This document shows, piece by piece, positions 39,013 through 48,637 of a DNA stretch of 64,000 nucleotides. Positions within the stretch are counted from its first letter, which is position 1, and every line of letters starts with the position of its first letter. The stretch is from Microbulbifer agarilyticus (GTDB lineage Bacteria > Pseudomonadota > Gammaproteobacteria > Pseudomonadales > Cellvibrionaceae), in NCBI RefSeq assembly GCF_020171345.1, contig NZ_JAIUZM010000004.1, positions 372,001 through 436,000 of the forward strand, read 5' to 3'. The notes under the pieces are model-generated. The model searched no databases, was not told where the DNA came from, and saw only the letters and a list, made by a program, of their open reading frames with translations. The position numbers and the translations under genes were made by a program.

Positions 39013-39678
39013 TTACAACCGCAACCCGCTGCGAGGTAATAGTTCTCCGTCGAATTCGGCGCGGTCGCCGATCATACGAAGACGCCCCTGGGCAAACCAC
39101 TGGGCTACCTGCGGGTAGATTTTATGTTCCTGCACCAGCACCCGTTGTGCAAGCACCTCGGGCGTGTCACCGGCCTCGATGGGGACGGCAGCCTGTAAAA
39201 TAGAAGGACCGCCATCCAGCTCCTCGGTGACAAAGTGCACGGTGGCGCCGTGTTCATCGTCGCCAGCCTCCAGTGCACGCTTGTGCGTGTGCAGGCCCTG
39301 GTACTTTGGCAGCAAAGATGGATGAATGTTCAATAGACGTCCACTGTAGTGGCGTACAAAGTCCGGGGTAAGGATGCGCATAAACCCGGCCAGTATTACG
39401 AGGTCCGGTTCGTAGCTGTCGATCAGCTCGACCATGGCTTGGTCAAAACTGTCGCGGTCGGCAAAACCCTTGTGGCTCAGAACCTCAGTTGCCACACCCG
39501 CGTTTTGCGCGCGGGTGAGTCCGTAGGCATCGGCTTTGTTGCTGATGACAGCTTCAACGGCGTATTCGCATTCCGCGTTTGCCGCCGCATCGAGGAACGT
39601 CTGCAGGTTGCTGCCGCTGCCCGAAATAAGGACGACGGCGCGACACTTGCGTGTAGGGGAGGAAGAGTCGGCAGACAT
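39013..39678 (-). CDS. purN: Phosphoribosylglycinamide formyltransferase
   Basis: Third step of purine synthesis, using 10-formyltetrahydrofolate. Phosphate-binding GSGSNLQ near residues 20-26, the active-site region LLNIHPSLLPKYQGLHTH and the conserved GATVHFVTEELDGG with its catalytic His/Asp are all visible. 221 residues. Follows purM by 6 nt and is surely co-transcribed. Confidence 0.97.
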   Translation of the reverse strand: MSADSSSPTRKCRAVVLISGSGSNLQTFLDAAANAECEYAVEAVISNKADAYGLTRAQNAGVATEVLSHKGFADRDSFDQAMVELIDSYEPDLVILAGFMRILTPDFVRHYSGRLLNIHPSLLPKYQGLHTHKRALEAGDDEHGATVHFVTEELDGGPSILQAAVPIEAGDTPEVLAQRVLVQEHKIYPQVAQWFAQGRLRMIGDRAEFDGELLPRSGLRL

Positions 39679-39684
39679 ATAAGA

Positions 39685-40746
39685 TTACAGGCCCGCCAGC
39701 TCAACCGCTTCGCCACCGTCGGCGGCTTCAATGCTGCCGACGATGAAGGCGTCTTCACCCAGTTCCTGCAGCTTGGCAACGGCCTTGTCGGCCTGCTCAG
39801 CGGGAACGCAGATCACCATGCCCACACCACAGTTGAAGGTGCGGTACATCTCGCGGCTTTCGATGTTGCCGGCTTCCTGCAGCCAGCGGAATACCGGGGG
39901 CAGGTCCCAGCTCTTGGTGTCGATAACGGCACGGGCGTTGTCCGGAAGTACGCGCGGCAGGTTTTCCAGCAGGCCGCCACCGGTAATGTGGCTCAGTGCA
40001 TTTACCTGTACTTCCTTCATCAGGGCGAGCAGGCTCTTCACATAGATACGGGTCGGCGCCATCAGGGATTCGGCCAGGGATTTGCCTTCCAGGTCCTTAT
40101 TCAGGTCGGCACCACTGATTTCCAGCACCTTGCGGATCAGGGAGTAGCCGTTGGAGTGCGGTCCAGAGGCGCCGAGGCCAATTAGCTTGTCACCGGTCTT
40201 AACCTTGCTGCCGTCGATAATTTCGGACTTTTCCACCACGCCCACGCAGAAGCCTGCGAGGTCATAGTCTTCGCCCTCGTACATACCGGGCATTTCGGCG
40301 GTCTCGCCGCCCACCAGTGCCGCGCCGGCCAGTTCACAGCCTTTGCCGATGCCGGTGACCACATCGGCGGCGATGTCGACGTTCAGCTTGCCGGTGGCGT
40401 AGTAGTCGAGGAAGAACAGCGGCTCAGCGCCGGCTACTACCAGATCATTCACACACATGGCGACCAGGTCGATACCGATGCTGTCGTGGATGCCCAGATC
40501 CATGGCCAGGCGCAGTTTGGTGCCGACACCGTCGGTGCCGGATACCAGTACCGGCTCTTTATAGCCGCTGGGCAGCTGGCACAGGGCGCCGAAGCCCCCC
40601 AGACCGCCCATGACCTCCGGGCGCGTGGTGCGCTTGGCCACGTGCTTGATACGCTCAACCAGAGCGTTACCCGCGTCGATATCGACACCGGCGTCTTTAT
40701 AGCTGAGAGAAGGGCTTGTGGAGGAGTTGGGCTTGGAGTCGCTCAT
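39685..40746 (-). CDS. purM: Phosphoribosylformylglycinamidine cyclo-ligase
   Basis: Fifth step of purine synthesis (AIR synthetase), ATP-dependent. N-terminal [20 protein letters not shown], then [15 protein letters not shown] and the acidic metal region [19 protein letters not shown], followed by [17 protein letters not shown], are diagnostic. 353 residues. First gene of purM-purN, divergent from the DUF2066-hda pair as in Pseudomonas. Confidence 0.97.
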   Translation of the reverse strand: MSDSKPNSSTSPSLSYKDAGVDIDAGNALVERIKHVAKRTTRPEVMGGLGGFGALCQLPSGYKEPVLVSGTDGVGTKLRLAMDLGIHDSIGIDLVAMCVNDLVVAGAEPLFFLDYYATGKLNVDIAADVVTGIGKGCELAGAALVGGETAEMPGMYEGEDYDLAGFCVGVVEKSEIIDGSKVKTGDKLIGLGASGPHSNGYSLIRKVLEISGADLNKDLEGKSLAESLMAPTRIYVKSLLALMKEVQVNALSHITGGGLLENLPRVLPDNARAVIDTKSWDLPPVFRWLQEAGNIESREMYRTFNCGVGMVICVPAEQADKAVAKLQELGEDAFIVGSIEAADGGEAVELAGL

Positions 40747-41046
40747 GGTTCAACCTGATAAGGGCCTAGATAAGAAGGGCGCGTATTCTAGTAGAAAATT
40801 ACCTGAATGTGCGAACTGAAGGCTGGGAGAAACAGCCGACACTGATACAATAGCCGGTAATTGAATGCCGAGGTTCGTCTTCGGCGTGGGAACGCACTGC
40901 GAGATTGCCCCCCTAGGCAGCGAATTCTGCTGAGGGATGACGACCAAATGTGCGTCTGATATGTAATAACATGTCTGGACCAGTATTAACGTCTGTGACT
41001 AAAGAGTGTCTGTGACATATAAAGAGGTAAAGGGGACCGCGAGCCA
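40747..41046. promoter_or_regulatory. Divergent promoter region purM / DUF2066
   Basis: 300 nt serving both directions. TAGAAT-like (minus strand, near 40785-40790) and TACAAT (plus strand, near 40845-40850) boxes could be -10 elements; no -35 or PurR site was confirmed. No gene or RNA seen. Confidence 0.35.
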
Positions 41047-42141
41047 ATGCCATCGATCATAACCCCCCGGGTATTACTCTGTTTCGCTTTCATGCTGGCG
41101 GTATTACTAGCCCTGCCAGCGTCTGCCCGCGTCATGCCAGACCTCTACGATGTCAGTGAGGCGGTTGCCAGCCGCGGTGCCAGTGACCGCGCTAGCGCCA
41201 CAGCGCGTGCCCTGGAGCGAGTATTTATCCGGGTAACCGGCGATCTGGAAATTGCCAACAATCCCAAGATTGGTCCGGTACTCAAACAGTCCCAGAAGCT
41301 GGTGCAGAGCTACCGCTACGAAAGTGATGGCAACCAGCTGTACCTGAACCTGGCGTTTGACCCGCAGGCGGTCGGCGACCTTGTGCACAAACTGCAATTG
41401 CCGCTGTGGCCCAACAATCGCCCGGGCACCCTGGTGTGGATGGCGGTGGATACCCTGCAGGGCGGACGCGATGCCCTGCGCCAGGAAGACTACCCGGAGC
41501 TGTTCGGCCTGCTTGACGGTCTCGCCATGGAGCGCGGGCTACCTCTCGACTTTCCCGTCATGGATTTGAACGACCAGCGCAGCATGCCGCTGGGCAGTCT
41601 GTGGGCACAGGACGAAGGTGCCGCCGAGCGTGCCGGCGTGCGCTACCGCCCCGATGCCACCTTGATGGGCCGCCTGCTACAGACTTCCAGCCAGCGCTGG
41701 CAAGCCAACTGGCTGTTGATCCACGGTGGTCGCAGCTATGCGTTTGATGCCAGCGGTAGTTCCATGGAAGAAGTGGCGTTGCGCGGTGTGAACGGCGCGG
41801 CCAATTTGCTGGCAGAGCGCTATGCGGTGCGTAGCTCTGATACTGGCGTAACCAGCGCGGTGCTGGTGGAAATCTCCGGTATCCGCAGCTTCGCCCAGTA
41901 CTCCGCGGCGACTTCCTACCTGCAGGGCCTGGCCCAGGTCAGCAGTGCAGACGTGCTCGCCGTGAATGGCGACCGCCTGACCCTGGCGTTGACCACCAGC
42001 ACCCAGCTGCAAACCCTGCAGAATGTCCTCTCCCTGAACCGCAACCTGCAGTCGGCTCGCGACGACGGACTGGTCGATCTCTCCGGCTACCGCGCGCCGC
42101 TGGGCAGTGCGCAGAATCCATTGCGATACAGCTGGCAGTAA
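41047..42141 (+). CDS. DUF2066 exported protein
   Basis: 364 residues with a signal peptide (LLCFAFMLAVLLALPASA) and the family's opening VMPDLYDVSEAVASRGASDRA split over the mature N-terminus, followed by ALERVFIRVTGD. The C-terminal third resembles a short ferredoxin-like or substrate-binding fold but has no catalytic motif that I recognise. Function unknown; the neighbourhood with purM and hda is conserved in gammaproteobacteria. hda starts 5 nt downstream. Confidence 0.82.
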   Translation: MPSIITPRVLLCFAFMLAVLLALPASARVMPDLYDVSEAVASRGASDRASATARALERVFIRVTGDLEIANNPKIGPVLKQSQKLVQSYRYESDGNQLYLNLAFDPQAVGDLVHKLQLPLWPNNRPGTLVWMAVDTLQGGRDALRQEDYPELFGLLDGLAMERGLPLDFPVMDLNDQRSMPLGSLWAQDEGAAERAGVRYRPDATLMGRLLQTSSQRWQANWLLIHGGRSYAFDASGSSMEEVALRGVNGAANLLAERYAVRSSDTGVTSAVLVEISGIRSFAQYSAATSYLQGLAQVSSADVLAVNGDRLTLALTTSTQLQTLQNVLSLNRNLQSARDDGLVDLSGYRAPLGSAQNPLRYSWQ

Positions 42142-42146
42142 GATTC

Positions 42147-42881
42147 GTGGCAGGTAGCAGTCAATCCGGTGGTGTGCCGCAGCAGCTCCCTTTGGGGGTC
42201 TCCCTGCGCGACGACGCCACCTTTGCCAACTTTTTCCAGTCGCCGGACGATGGCAATCGTCAGGTGGTGGGTATGTTGCAGGCCTTTGCCAGTGGGCAGA
42301 GTCCGGAACAGGCAATGTACCTCTGGGGCGAGTCTGGCAGCGGGGTGACGCATTTGCTGCAATCTGCCTGTCAGGTGGCCGAGGCCACCGGGCGCCGTTT
42401 TCAGTACCTGCCGTTGACGGATCTTATTCACGCCGACCCGGAGCCGATTGTCGAAGGGCTGGAGAATCTGGATCTCGTATGTATCGATGATCTGCAGGAG
42501 ATCGAGGGCCGCGCACATTGGCAGACCGCGCTGTTTCATTTATACAACCGCCTGCGCGATAGCGGCCGACAGCTGTTGCTGGGTGCCCGGCAGTCGCCGC
42601 GCGGTCTGAATCTTACCCTGGCGGACCTGAAGTCCCGCCTACAGTGGGGCCTCACCTTCCAGTTGCATCCCCTGAGCGACAGCGACAAGCTGGGCGCATT
42701 GATCCAGCGCAGCAAGCTGCGCGGGTTCGACCTGCCAGAGGATGTGGCCCAGTACATCCTGCACCGCGCGCCGCGGGATACCCGCGCCCTGTTTGCCTGC
42801 CTGGAACAGCTCGACCGCGCCTCTTTACAGGCGCAGCGCAAGGTCACCATCCCTTTCGTCAAGCAGGTCCTTAATATTTGA
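42147..42881 (+). CDS. hda: DnaA regulatory inactivator Hda
   Basis: DnaA-like AAA+ protein without the DNA-binding domain; with the beta clamp it stimulates hydrolysis of DnaA-ATP after initiation. The N-terminal clamp-binding motif is visible (QLPLGVSL near residues 13-20), then WGESGSGVTHLLQ (a diverged Walker A), the Walker B region LVCIDDLQEIEG and the sensor segment LLLGARQSPRGL. 244 residues, start GTG 42147. Its last 11 nt overlap the end of the convergent catalase-like gene. Confidence 0.93.
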   Translation: MAGSSQSGGVPQQLPLGVSLRDDATFANFFQSPDDGNRQVVGMLQAFASGQSPEQAMYLWGESGSGVTHLLQSACQVAEATGRRFQYLPLTDLIHADPEPIVEGLENLDLVCIDDLQEIEGRAHWQTALFHLYNRLRDSGRQLLLGARQSPRGLNLTLADLKSRLQWGLTFQLHPLSDSDKLGALIQRSKLRGFDLPEDVAQYILHRAPRDTRALFACLEQLDRASLQAQRKVTIPFVKQVLNI

Positions 42882-44196
42882 CCGCGCCGTAGCCTTCACA
42901 CTGGCTACTGACCTCACTGCCATCCTCCGGGCGGAAGTGCCCATCGAAGCACCGCGGTAGCGGCCAGCGCGGCTTGCGAATGCGCAAGCCCAGGGATTCG
43001 TCGCAGGCTTGATCGCCCCTGTTCAAACACCAGTTGCCCGGCTCCGCTCGCGGTGCGTCATTGCGCTGATGGCGAAACTGGGAAACCGCGTTGTATACCA
43101 GTCGGCGCGCCCGGTTCAGGCTGCCCAGTGGCTCCCACGCGCCAACGCCACGCCAGGGGTTCATCGACAGGTTTTCACAAAACGCCTGCTGGGCCTCGCC
43201 GGTAAATTCCTGTGGCGGAATATGTACGCGGGCCACGGGAATAAACGGAGATTGTGATTGCTGCCAGATCACGGTGCCGTCATCCAGCGGCATGTCTGCC
43301 TCGCTCGCCCCTACAACTTTTGGTTGCAGCATAAATTCGAAGCAGGCACTGCCTGTGTTCAGGGTGTCGGCCATCTGCTCGGTAAGAAAATTGTCGTCAC
43401 TCTGCTGAACGGTGACAGGGTAGCGGCTGCCAGGACAGGGGCGTGAGGAGAATTTTACCGGGGTATTCCCCAATCGATAGGGCAGCATGGAAAAGTACTG
43501 CGCATCCAGCGGGTTATTGATGGTCGAGGATACGGTCTGGTAGGCACGCAGGGTTTCGATTGGGTGAAGCCGCGGCGGCCATAGGCCCATAAACCAGCCG
43601 CCGCGATCCATCTTCGCCAGGTACTGCATATTGTCCGCGTAATCGAAAATGTTGCGATTAAAAAACGCCGGCATGTTGGTCATGATGAAATCCTGGTTGG
43701 TGCTGCCTGCATCCGCCAGTTCCGGCGCAATGGGCGTGCCCGGGGTATTCATCACTTTCACCGCCATACCGCGGGCGTCACCTTCTCCATCGGACTGTAC
43801 CTGCATGTCGCCATTGGAGAAGCGAATCCACGCACGGTAACTGCGGCCGGGTTCACTGAAAATGGAGTGGCGGAAGCGCGGTGGGATATCGCCGTTGATC
43901 TCGAATTCCGCGCGCACGCAACCGGTGGCTTTGGCGTGGGCGTCTCTCCGGTAGTGGTTCCCGTAGCGCGGGCTGTTGAGCGCGTGCGCTGCTTTAGAAA
44001 TTTCCCTTGCCGATTGAATTGCCGACGCAATGGCGGCCTGCTCGGCGGCGGAGATTTCCATTCCCAACGTATCCAGCTTGGCAGGCTTCACTTCATGCGC
44101 AGTTTCTTTAGCGGAAGCGAATAATGTTGTGGACGCGCAAAACATCGCGGCGAGTATTGGTGCAGTAATACCTTTGTGGGAGCGCAGTAACCTCAT
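42871..44196 (-). CDS. Catalase-family (SrpA/allene-oxide-synthase-like) haem protein, exported
   Basis: 441 residues from ATG 44196 with an N-terminal signal segment (APILAAMFCASTTLFASA). The domain is the minimal catalase fold: HAKATGCVRAEFEI with the distal histidine region, RFSNGDMQVQ, the DARGMAVKVMN segment, and a C-terminal RARRLVY that supplies the proximal tyrosine (RxxxY-like). It is shorter than true catalases and lacks the C-terminal domain. Members of this branch act on organic or fatty-acid hydroperoxides. ATGA overlap with the upstream dihaem cytochrome gene implies a joint function. Confidence 0.82.
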   Translation of the reverse strand: MRLLRSHKGITAPILAAMFCASTTLFASAKETAHEVKPAKLDTLGMEISAAEQAAIASAIQSAREISKAAHALNSPRYGNHYRRDAHAKATGCVRAEFEINGDIPPRFRHSIFSEPGRSYRAWIRFSNGDMQVQSDGEGDARGMAVKVMNTPGTPIAPELADAGSTNQDFIMTNMPAFFNRNIFDYADNMQYLAKMDRGGWFMGLWPPRLHPIETLRAYQTVSSTINNPLDAQYFSMLPYRLGNTPVKFSSRPCPGSRYPVTVQQSDDNFLTEQMADTLNTGSACFEFMLQPKVVGASEADMPLDDGTVIWQQSQSPFIPVARVHIPPQEFTGEAQQAFCENLSMNPWRGVGAWEPLGSLNRARRLVYNAVSQFRHQRNDAPRAEPGNWCLNRGDQACDESLGLRIRKPRWPLPRCFDGHFRPEDGSEVSSQCEGYGAVKY

Positions 44197-46214
44197 CGTG
44201 TTACCTCGCTCTTGGCAAGTTGCGGTGCCGCATCGTGGCGGAAGGGGGTGCACGCCTGGTCGCCGATGGCACTGGCCGGCGGTTCCGGGTATTGATCCCA
44301 GTTTTGTGGGTCGCCACCTAAGCGTTCCGAGAAGTCCGGATTGCCCATCACCTTCAGGTACTCCAGCAGTGCCAGTCGTTCGCCCTCCTTGAAGCGTCGA
44401 CCGATACGCCCGGGCACGTCGGCATCGGTGAACTGGTGGCCGCTATTACTGTTACCTTTTTGCGTGGTATCAAATTCGAAATTACCGCGGCGCATCTCGG
44501 TCATATAGCCCAGCTTCTGTGGATTGTATTCCCGGTGGCCGACACCGAAACGTACCGGGCGGACCTCTCTCGGTGAGAGCAGGTCATAAATAGTGGGCAC
44601 CGAGCCGTTATGCAGGAAGGGCGGGGTGGCCCAGACACCGTGCAATGGGCGGGCCTTGTACGCGGCTTTATTGACGATGCGGAAGGGCACATTCAGCCCG
44701 TCGTAATCGGCGATGCCATTGGCGTCGCTGGATATACCGCTGTTTTCGTACAGCACCGGCACCAGTTCATTGATGAGCAGTTGCAATCCGTCACCGGCAT
44801 TCACACGACGGTTAACGGTGTCGTCCGGGTCGTTTGGATTTTTGGCCACCAGTGGACCTGGGTCGTAGGTGTGATCGACAAAGTTGTTCGCTGCGGTGGG
44901 GTCGGTTCCGATCACTTCCACATCAATCCAGGGCACCGCCCAGATGGACTCGCGCCAGTCTTCGCGCAGCGGGTGGTCTTGCTCGTCATAACTGATCTGG
45001 CCCGACATATCCCACTGCCAGTTTACGTCGCGCTGCTTGCCGGGGTTGTCACCGGGCTTGGCGGCGACCGCCCACTGGTATGGCTTGGATGGGTGCGGGC
45101 CGTGGCAGTGGGCACACTGATCGGCGAACAGTTCCTTGCCTTCGCTGGCCTGAGCGATATCAATTTCACCCAACACATCTTCCGGCCACTTGGGCGGCCG
45201 CAGTTTGCGCAGGGTGGTTTCCACACAATGCATACCCTTCACATCGATGGTGGTTTGGCCGAATTCGCCCTCGGGAAGTAGGTTCCCTTCTTCGTCCACC
45301 AGTTTTACCGGCGCCATCACCCCGAGGCCTTCGCCCACGTTGCGCGCCATGGCCTGGTTGGTAAAACCGGTATATTGCACCCAGTCAAAACGCCATATGT
45401 CCCACAAAAACGGGTAGCTCACCGGTGCATCTGCCGGCTGATAATTCTCTTCAATATTCAGGTTGTAGCCGAACACCACATTGCCGATACGCCCCACCGC
45501 ATCGGTGCGGCCGCGGCCTTCGGTCACCGGGAAGTTTGCATCGCGCCCCGGGCCTTTGGCGAATTCAAAGAAGCGTTTGCGGTATGCGGAAAAATCCTGC
45601 TTTAGCTGTGCCCGTGCCTGTTTATCATCGCCGGCGACTTCATCGGCAAAGCGCGACCACTTCAGGGGATTGAACGCTGTTTCCAGTGTGGTGGCACCCA
45701 GGGAGAAAATGAATTCCCCGGGGGCACTTGTGGACATGCCGTGAATAGCTTGGCCGCCATCTACGCGCAGCGCGGTACCCTTGTAGTGCAGTTCACCGGT
45801 GTGGCACAGGGCGCAGCCCAGGTCCAGGCGCTCGGAATCGTCAAAGATATTGGTGTGGCTGCCCATACCTACCGGGTAAATACTGCCAGCGTTGGATTTG
45901 GGGCTGAAGGTGGGGTCGATAATAAAACCCCAGCCACGCATGTTTTCTTCGCTGGCCAGCTTTTCTTTGGAAAATGGTTGCTCCAGTGCCTGCAGCCACT
46001 CGAAGTGCAGCCCCTGCAGTTCCGTTCCCTGTGGAGTGTTGTAAAACAGTTGGCGGTCTTCGTCCGTCCACCCCTGGTCCAGATAGCGCACTTCAGAAAT
46101 ATTTTCTTCGGTGATATTGGGTTCAAAGAACTTGTGCGCGAGGGTGCAGCCGGTCAGAGTGAGCCCGCAAATAGCAGACAGGGCAAGGGGTAACTTGAGA
46201 CGACGAAAATCCAT
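44193..46214 (-). CDS. RoxA-like dihaem c-type cytochrome lipoprotein
   Basis: 673 residues: lipobox LTLTGC at residue 23, then a large domain with two c-type haem motifs, CALCH at 134-138 and CAHCH near 373. The long spacing, and phrases such as GVWATPPFLHNGSVPTIYDLL, fit the RoxA/dihaem peroxidase-like superfamily, which includes rubber oxygenases and MauG/CcpA relatives. The reaction is not predictable: peroxidase, dioxygenase or electron transfer are possible. It is upstream of, and translationally coupled to, the catalase-like gene; both products are exported haem proteins. Confidence 0.8.
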   Translation of the reverse strand: MDFRRLKLPLALSAICGLTLTGCTLAHKFFEPNITEENISEVRYLDQGWTDEDRQLFYNTPQGTELQGLHFEWLQALEQPFSKEKLASEENMRGWGFIIDPTFSPKSNAGSIYPVGMGSHTNIFDDSERLDLGCALCHTGELHYKGTALRVDGGQAIHGMSTSAPGEFIFSLGATTLETAFNPLKWSRFADEVAGDDKQARAQLKQDFSAYRKRFFEFAKGPGRDANFPVTEGRGRTDAVGRIGNVVFGYNLNIEENYQPADAPVSYPFLWDIWRFDWVQYTGFTNQAMARNVGEGLGVMAPVKLVDEEGNLLPEGEFGQTTIDVKGMHCVETTLRKLRPPKWPEDVLGEIDIAQASEGKELFADQCAHCHGPHPSKPYQWAVAAKPGDNPGKQRDVNWQWDMSGQISYDEQDHPLREDWRESIWAVPWIDVEVIGTDPTAANNFVDHTYDPGPLVAKNPNDPDDTVNRRVNAGDGLQLLINELVPVLYENSGISSDANGIADYDGLNVPFRIVNKAAYKARPLHGVWATPPFLHNGSVPTIYDLLSPREVRPVRFGVGHREYNPQKLGYMTEMRRGNFEFDTTQKGNSNSGHQFTDADVPGRIGRRFKEGERLALLEYLKVMGNPDFSERLGGDPQNWDQYPEPPASAIGDQACTPFRHDAAPQLAKSEVTR

Positions 46215-46524
46215 TTGCGTGTATTCCCAGTGAGAGCAATCGAGTTGTACTTCGGCGGTGGCGGCGTATCAGCGAAGTGCAGAGCGCGACCGCAAAGCCA
46301 CACATTGTAAATTGCGCCAACGGAAATAAAAGAGGGGAAAAGGGGGGAAAGGGAGAAAAGGGGCGTGCTACCGCTTAAGGTGCCCAAGAAATGTAAAAAG
46401 AGTGCAAGGAAGAGGGAAGAAAGGGGGCTTGGAGTGGGGGAGTGTGAATCAATGTCACAAATGGGAGTTTGTCGGCAGTGCGGCCACCGCCACCCGGTGG
46501 GGGTGACGGCAGCGCACGCAGGGC
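46215..46524. other. Purine-rich intergenic region with a G-quadruplex motif
   Basis: No gene is supported. The plus strand is nearly all purine from 46321 to 46363, and 46334-46363 satisfies the four-tract G-quadruplex rule (GGGG, GGGGGG, GGG, GGGG with 3-6 nt loops). A further G-rich stretch lies at 46405-46443, and a GC-rich hairpin near 46484-46510. Promoter elements for the cytochrome/catalase operon should lie here. Confidence 0.5.
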
Positions 46525-48429
46525 TTAGTCCGCCTGTTTGCTGTTTACCCAGTCGGTAACCAGCTCTTCCAGCACGTCCAGTGGTACCGCACCGTTGGCC
46601 AGCACCACATCGTGGAATTCGCGGATATCGAATTTATCGCCCAACTGCTGTTTGGCGTTTTCGCGCAGTTCCAGGATTTTCATCATGCCGATCTTGTAGG
46701 CGGTGGCCTGACCAGGCATCACGATGTAGCGTTCAATGGCTTTCACTACATCCTCTTTGGGGTTGGGGCTGTTTTCTGCCAGCCAATCAATGGTTTCCTC
46801 GCGGGTCCATTTCTTGCTGTGCAGGCCGGTATCCACCACCAGGCGGCCAGCGCGCCACAGTTCCATCGCCAGGCGGCCGAAGTCGGAGTAGGGGTCCTGG
46901 TAGAGACCAATTTCCTTGGGCACCAGTTCGGAGTACAGACCCCAGCCTTCGGTGTACGCAGTGTAACCACCGAACTTGCGGAAGCTCGGAACGTTTTCCA
47001 GTTCCTGCATGATGGACAGCTGCATGTGGTGTCCTGGAATGCCTTCGTGGTAAGCGAGCGCTTCCATCTGGTACACCGGCATGCTGCTCATCTTGTACAG
47101 GTTGGCGTAGTAGATACCGGGGCGAGAACCGTCCGGCGCCGGACGCTGGTAGAAGGCTTTACCGGCTGATTTTTCACGGAAGGGCTCTACCGCTTTTACG
47201 ACCAGGTCTGCCTTGGGTTTGGTGATGAACAACTCATCCAGGCGCCCTTTCAGGTTGTCGATCATCGCAGTCGCTTCTTTCAGGTAGCGCTGCTTGCCTT
47301 CCTCGGTTTCCGGGTAGTAGAACTCCTTGTCGGTACGCATGAACTCAAAGAATTCCTGCAGCGTGCCTTCAAACTTCACCTTGGCCATGATCTCGCGCAT
47401 TTCATCGTGAATGCGCTTCACATCTTCAAGACCCTTCTGGTGGATCTCTTCGGCGGTCATATCGGTGGTGGTGTACACATTCAGGCGGTGCTGATAGAAA
47501 GCATCGCCGTCGGGGAGTTTCCAGGCACCATCGTCGGTGGTGGCTTTCTGTTCCAGTTCGCCCAGGTAACCGATGAGTTTTTCATAGGCCGGCTTTACGC
47601 TGTCGAGCATCGCGGTTTTTGCTTGTTCTATGAGCGCGGTTTTTTCCTCGTCGCTGATTTCCAGCTTGTCCACCTTGCCCTTGAAGTCGGCGTACAGGGT
47701 GCTGTCTTCGCCATCGTCATAGGGCGCGCCGGTGATCAGGTTTTTACCGTCACTGATAATGTACGGGAATACAAACTTGGGCACGATCACGCCCTTGTCG
47801 GCGCGGGCCTGCAGGTTTTCGATCAGCTGGTCGAAGTGTGCGGGCAGGGCGTTCAGGCGGGAGATGTAGGCTTCCGCATCGGACGCATCGTCGATGCGAT
47901 GCTGGTTGATCAGCATGGATGCCACGCTGGTGTGAGCGGCGTACATCTGGTTTACCGGGTAAGTATGCAGTCGCCACTTCCAGCCCTCGATATTTTGCTC
48001 CAGGTTGCGGATGGCAAGGTCTAGAGACAGGCGGGTCGCCTTATCGAGTTTGTTCGGGTCGATCTTTTTCAGCGCTTCCAGCTGGCTCTTATAGATCTCG
48101 TGGGTTTCTTTTTCAAACTCCGGCGAGAGATTGTCCCATTTGCCGTAATCTTCTTTCATGCCCAGGAAGGTTTTGAATTCCGGGCTGCGGCTTACGTGTG
48201 TCTGGAACTGTTGTTCAAACAGTTCATTGGTCTGCTGGATAACCTCGGCGTCGCCCTCAGATGCCGCAGCACTGGTTGCAGTTTCTGCGCTCTCGGTAGC
48301 TGCCTGCTCGGTTACCGGTGCGGTCTCGTTAGCAGCAGTGTTCTTCTCTTGACCGGCTTGTTCACGGTCACAACCTGTCATGGCCAGCGCGCTTATGGCG
48401 GCTGCTAGCAGAGTCAGCTTGAGCTTCAT
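46525..48429 (-). CDS. DUF885 family lipoprotein (M1/M32-like metallopeptidase fold)
   Basis: 634 residues from ATG 48429 (a TTG at 48441 gives 4 more). Lipobox ALAMTGC, then a Thr/Ala/Glu linker, then the all-helical DUF885 domain with the zinc motif HEGIPGHH in the last third and EGWGLYSE downstream as the likely third-ligand glutamate. The family is thought to be exported peptidases; no substrate is known. A monocistronic unit between the cytochrome operon and sodB. Confidence 0.87.
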   Translation of the reverse strand: MKLKLTLLAAAISALAMTGCDREQAGQEKNTAANETAPVTEQAATESAETATSAAASEGDAEVIQQTNELFEQQFQTHVSRSPEFKTFLGMKEDYGKWDNLSPEFEKETHEIYKSQLEALKKIDPNKLDKATRLSLDLAIRNLEQNIEGWKWRLHTYPVNQMYAAHTSVASMLINQHRIDDASDAEAYISRLNALPAHFDQLIENLQARADKGVIVPKFVFPYIISDGKNLITGAPYDDGEDSTLYADFKGKVDKLEISDEEKTALIEQAKTAMLDSVKPAYEKLIGYLGELEQKATTDDGAWKLPDGDAFYQHRLNVYTTTDMTAEEIHQKGLEDVKRIHDEMREIMAKVKFEGTLQEFFEFMRTDKEFYYPETEEGKQRYLKEATAMIDNLKGRLDELFITKPKADLVVKAVEPFREKSAGKAFYQRPAPDGSRPGIYYANLYKMSSMPVYQMEALAYHEGIPGHHMQLSIMQELENVPSFRKFGGYTAYTEGWGLYSELVPKEIGLYQDPYSDFGRLAMELWRAGRLVVDTGLHSKKWTREETIDWLAENSPNPKEDVVKAIERYIVMPGQATAYKIGMMKILELRENAKQQLGDKFDIREFHDVVLANGAVPLDVLEELVTDWVNSKQAD

Positions 48430-48584
48430 GGTATGTCTCAATGTTAATGGATGAAGGGTGGAACGAATTTTTAGCGTTCAGTGTTTTAACGAGAAGGGGC
48501 GCCAGTTGCAAATTTTTGTGGCGTTCTGGTCACTTTTTGCGCGGAGGGGGTGTGGTAGGAGTGGGAGTAAATATGTATCGGAAA

Positions 48585-48610
48585 TAAAAAACGGGCCCTT
48601 AAGGCCCGTT
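48585..48610 (-). terminator. Intrinsic terminator after sodB
   Basis: Stem AACGGGCC/GGCCCGTT with a short loop (48589-48610), followed on the minus strand by a T-run ending in ATTTCC. 27 nt beyond the sodB stop. Confidence 0.85.
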
Positions 48611-48637
48611 ATTCGCATCACTGGGTTGAGTCAGTGA

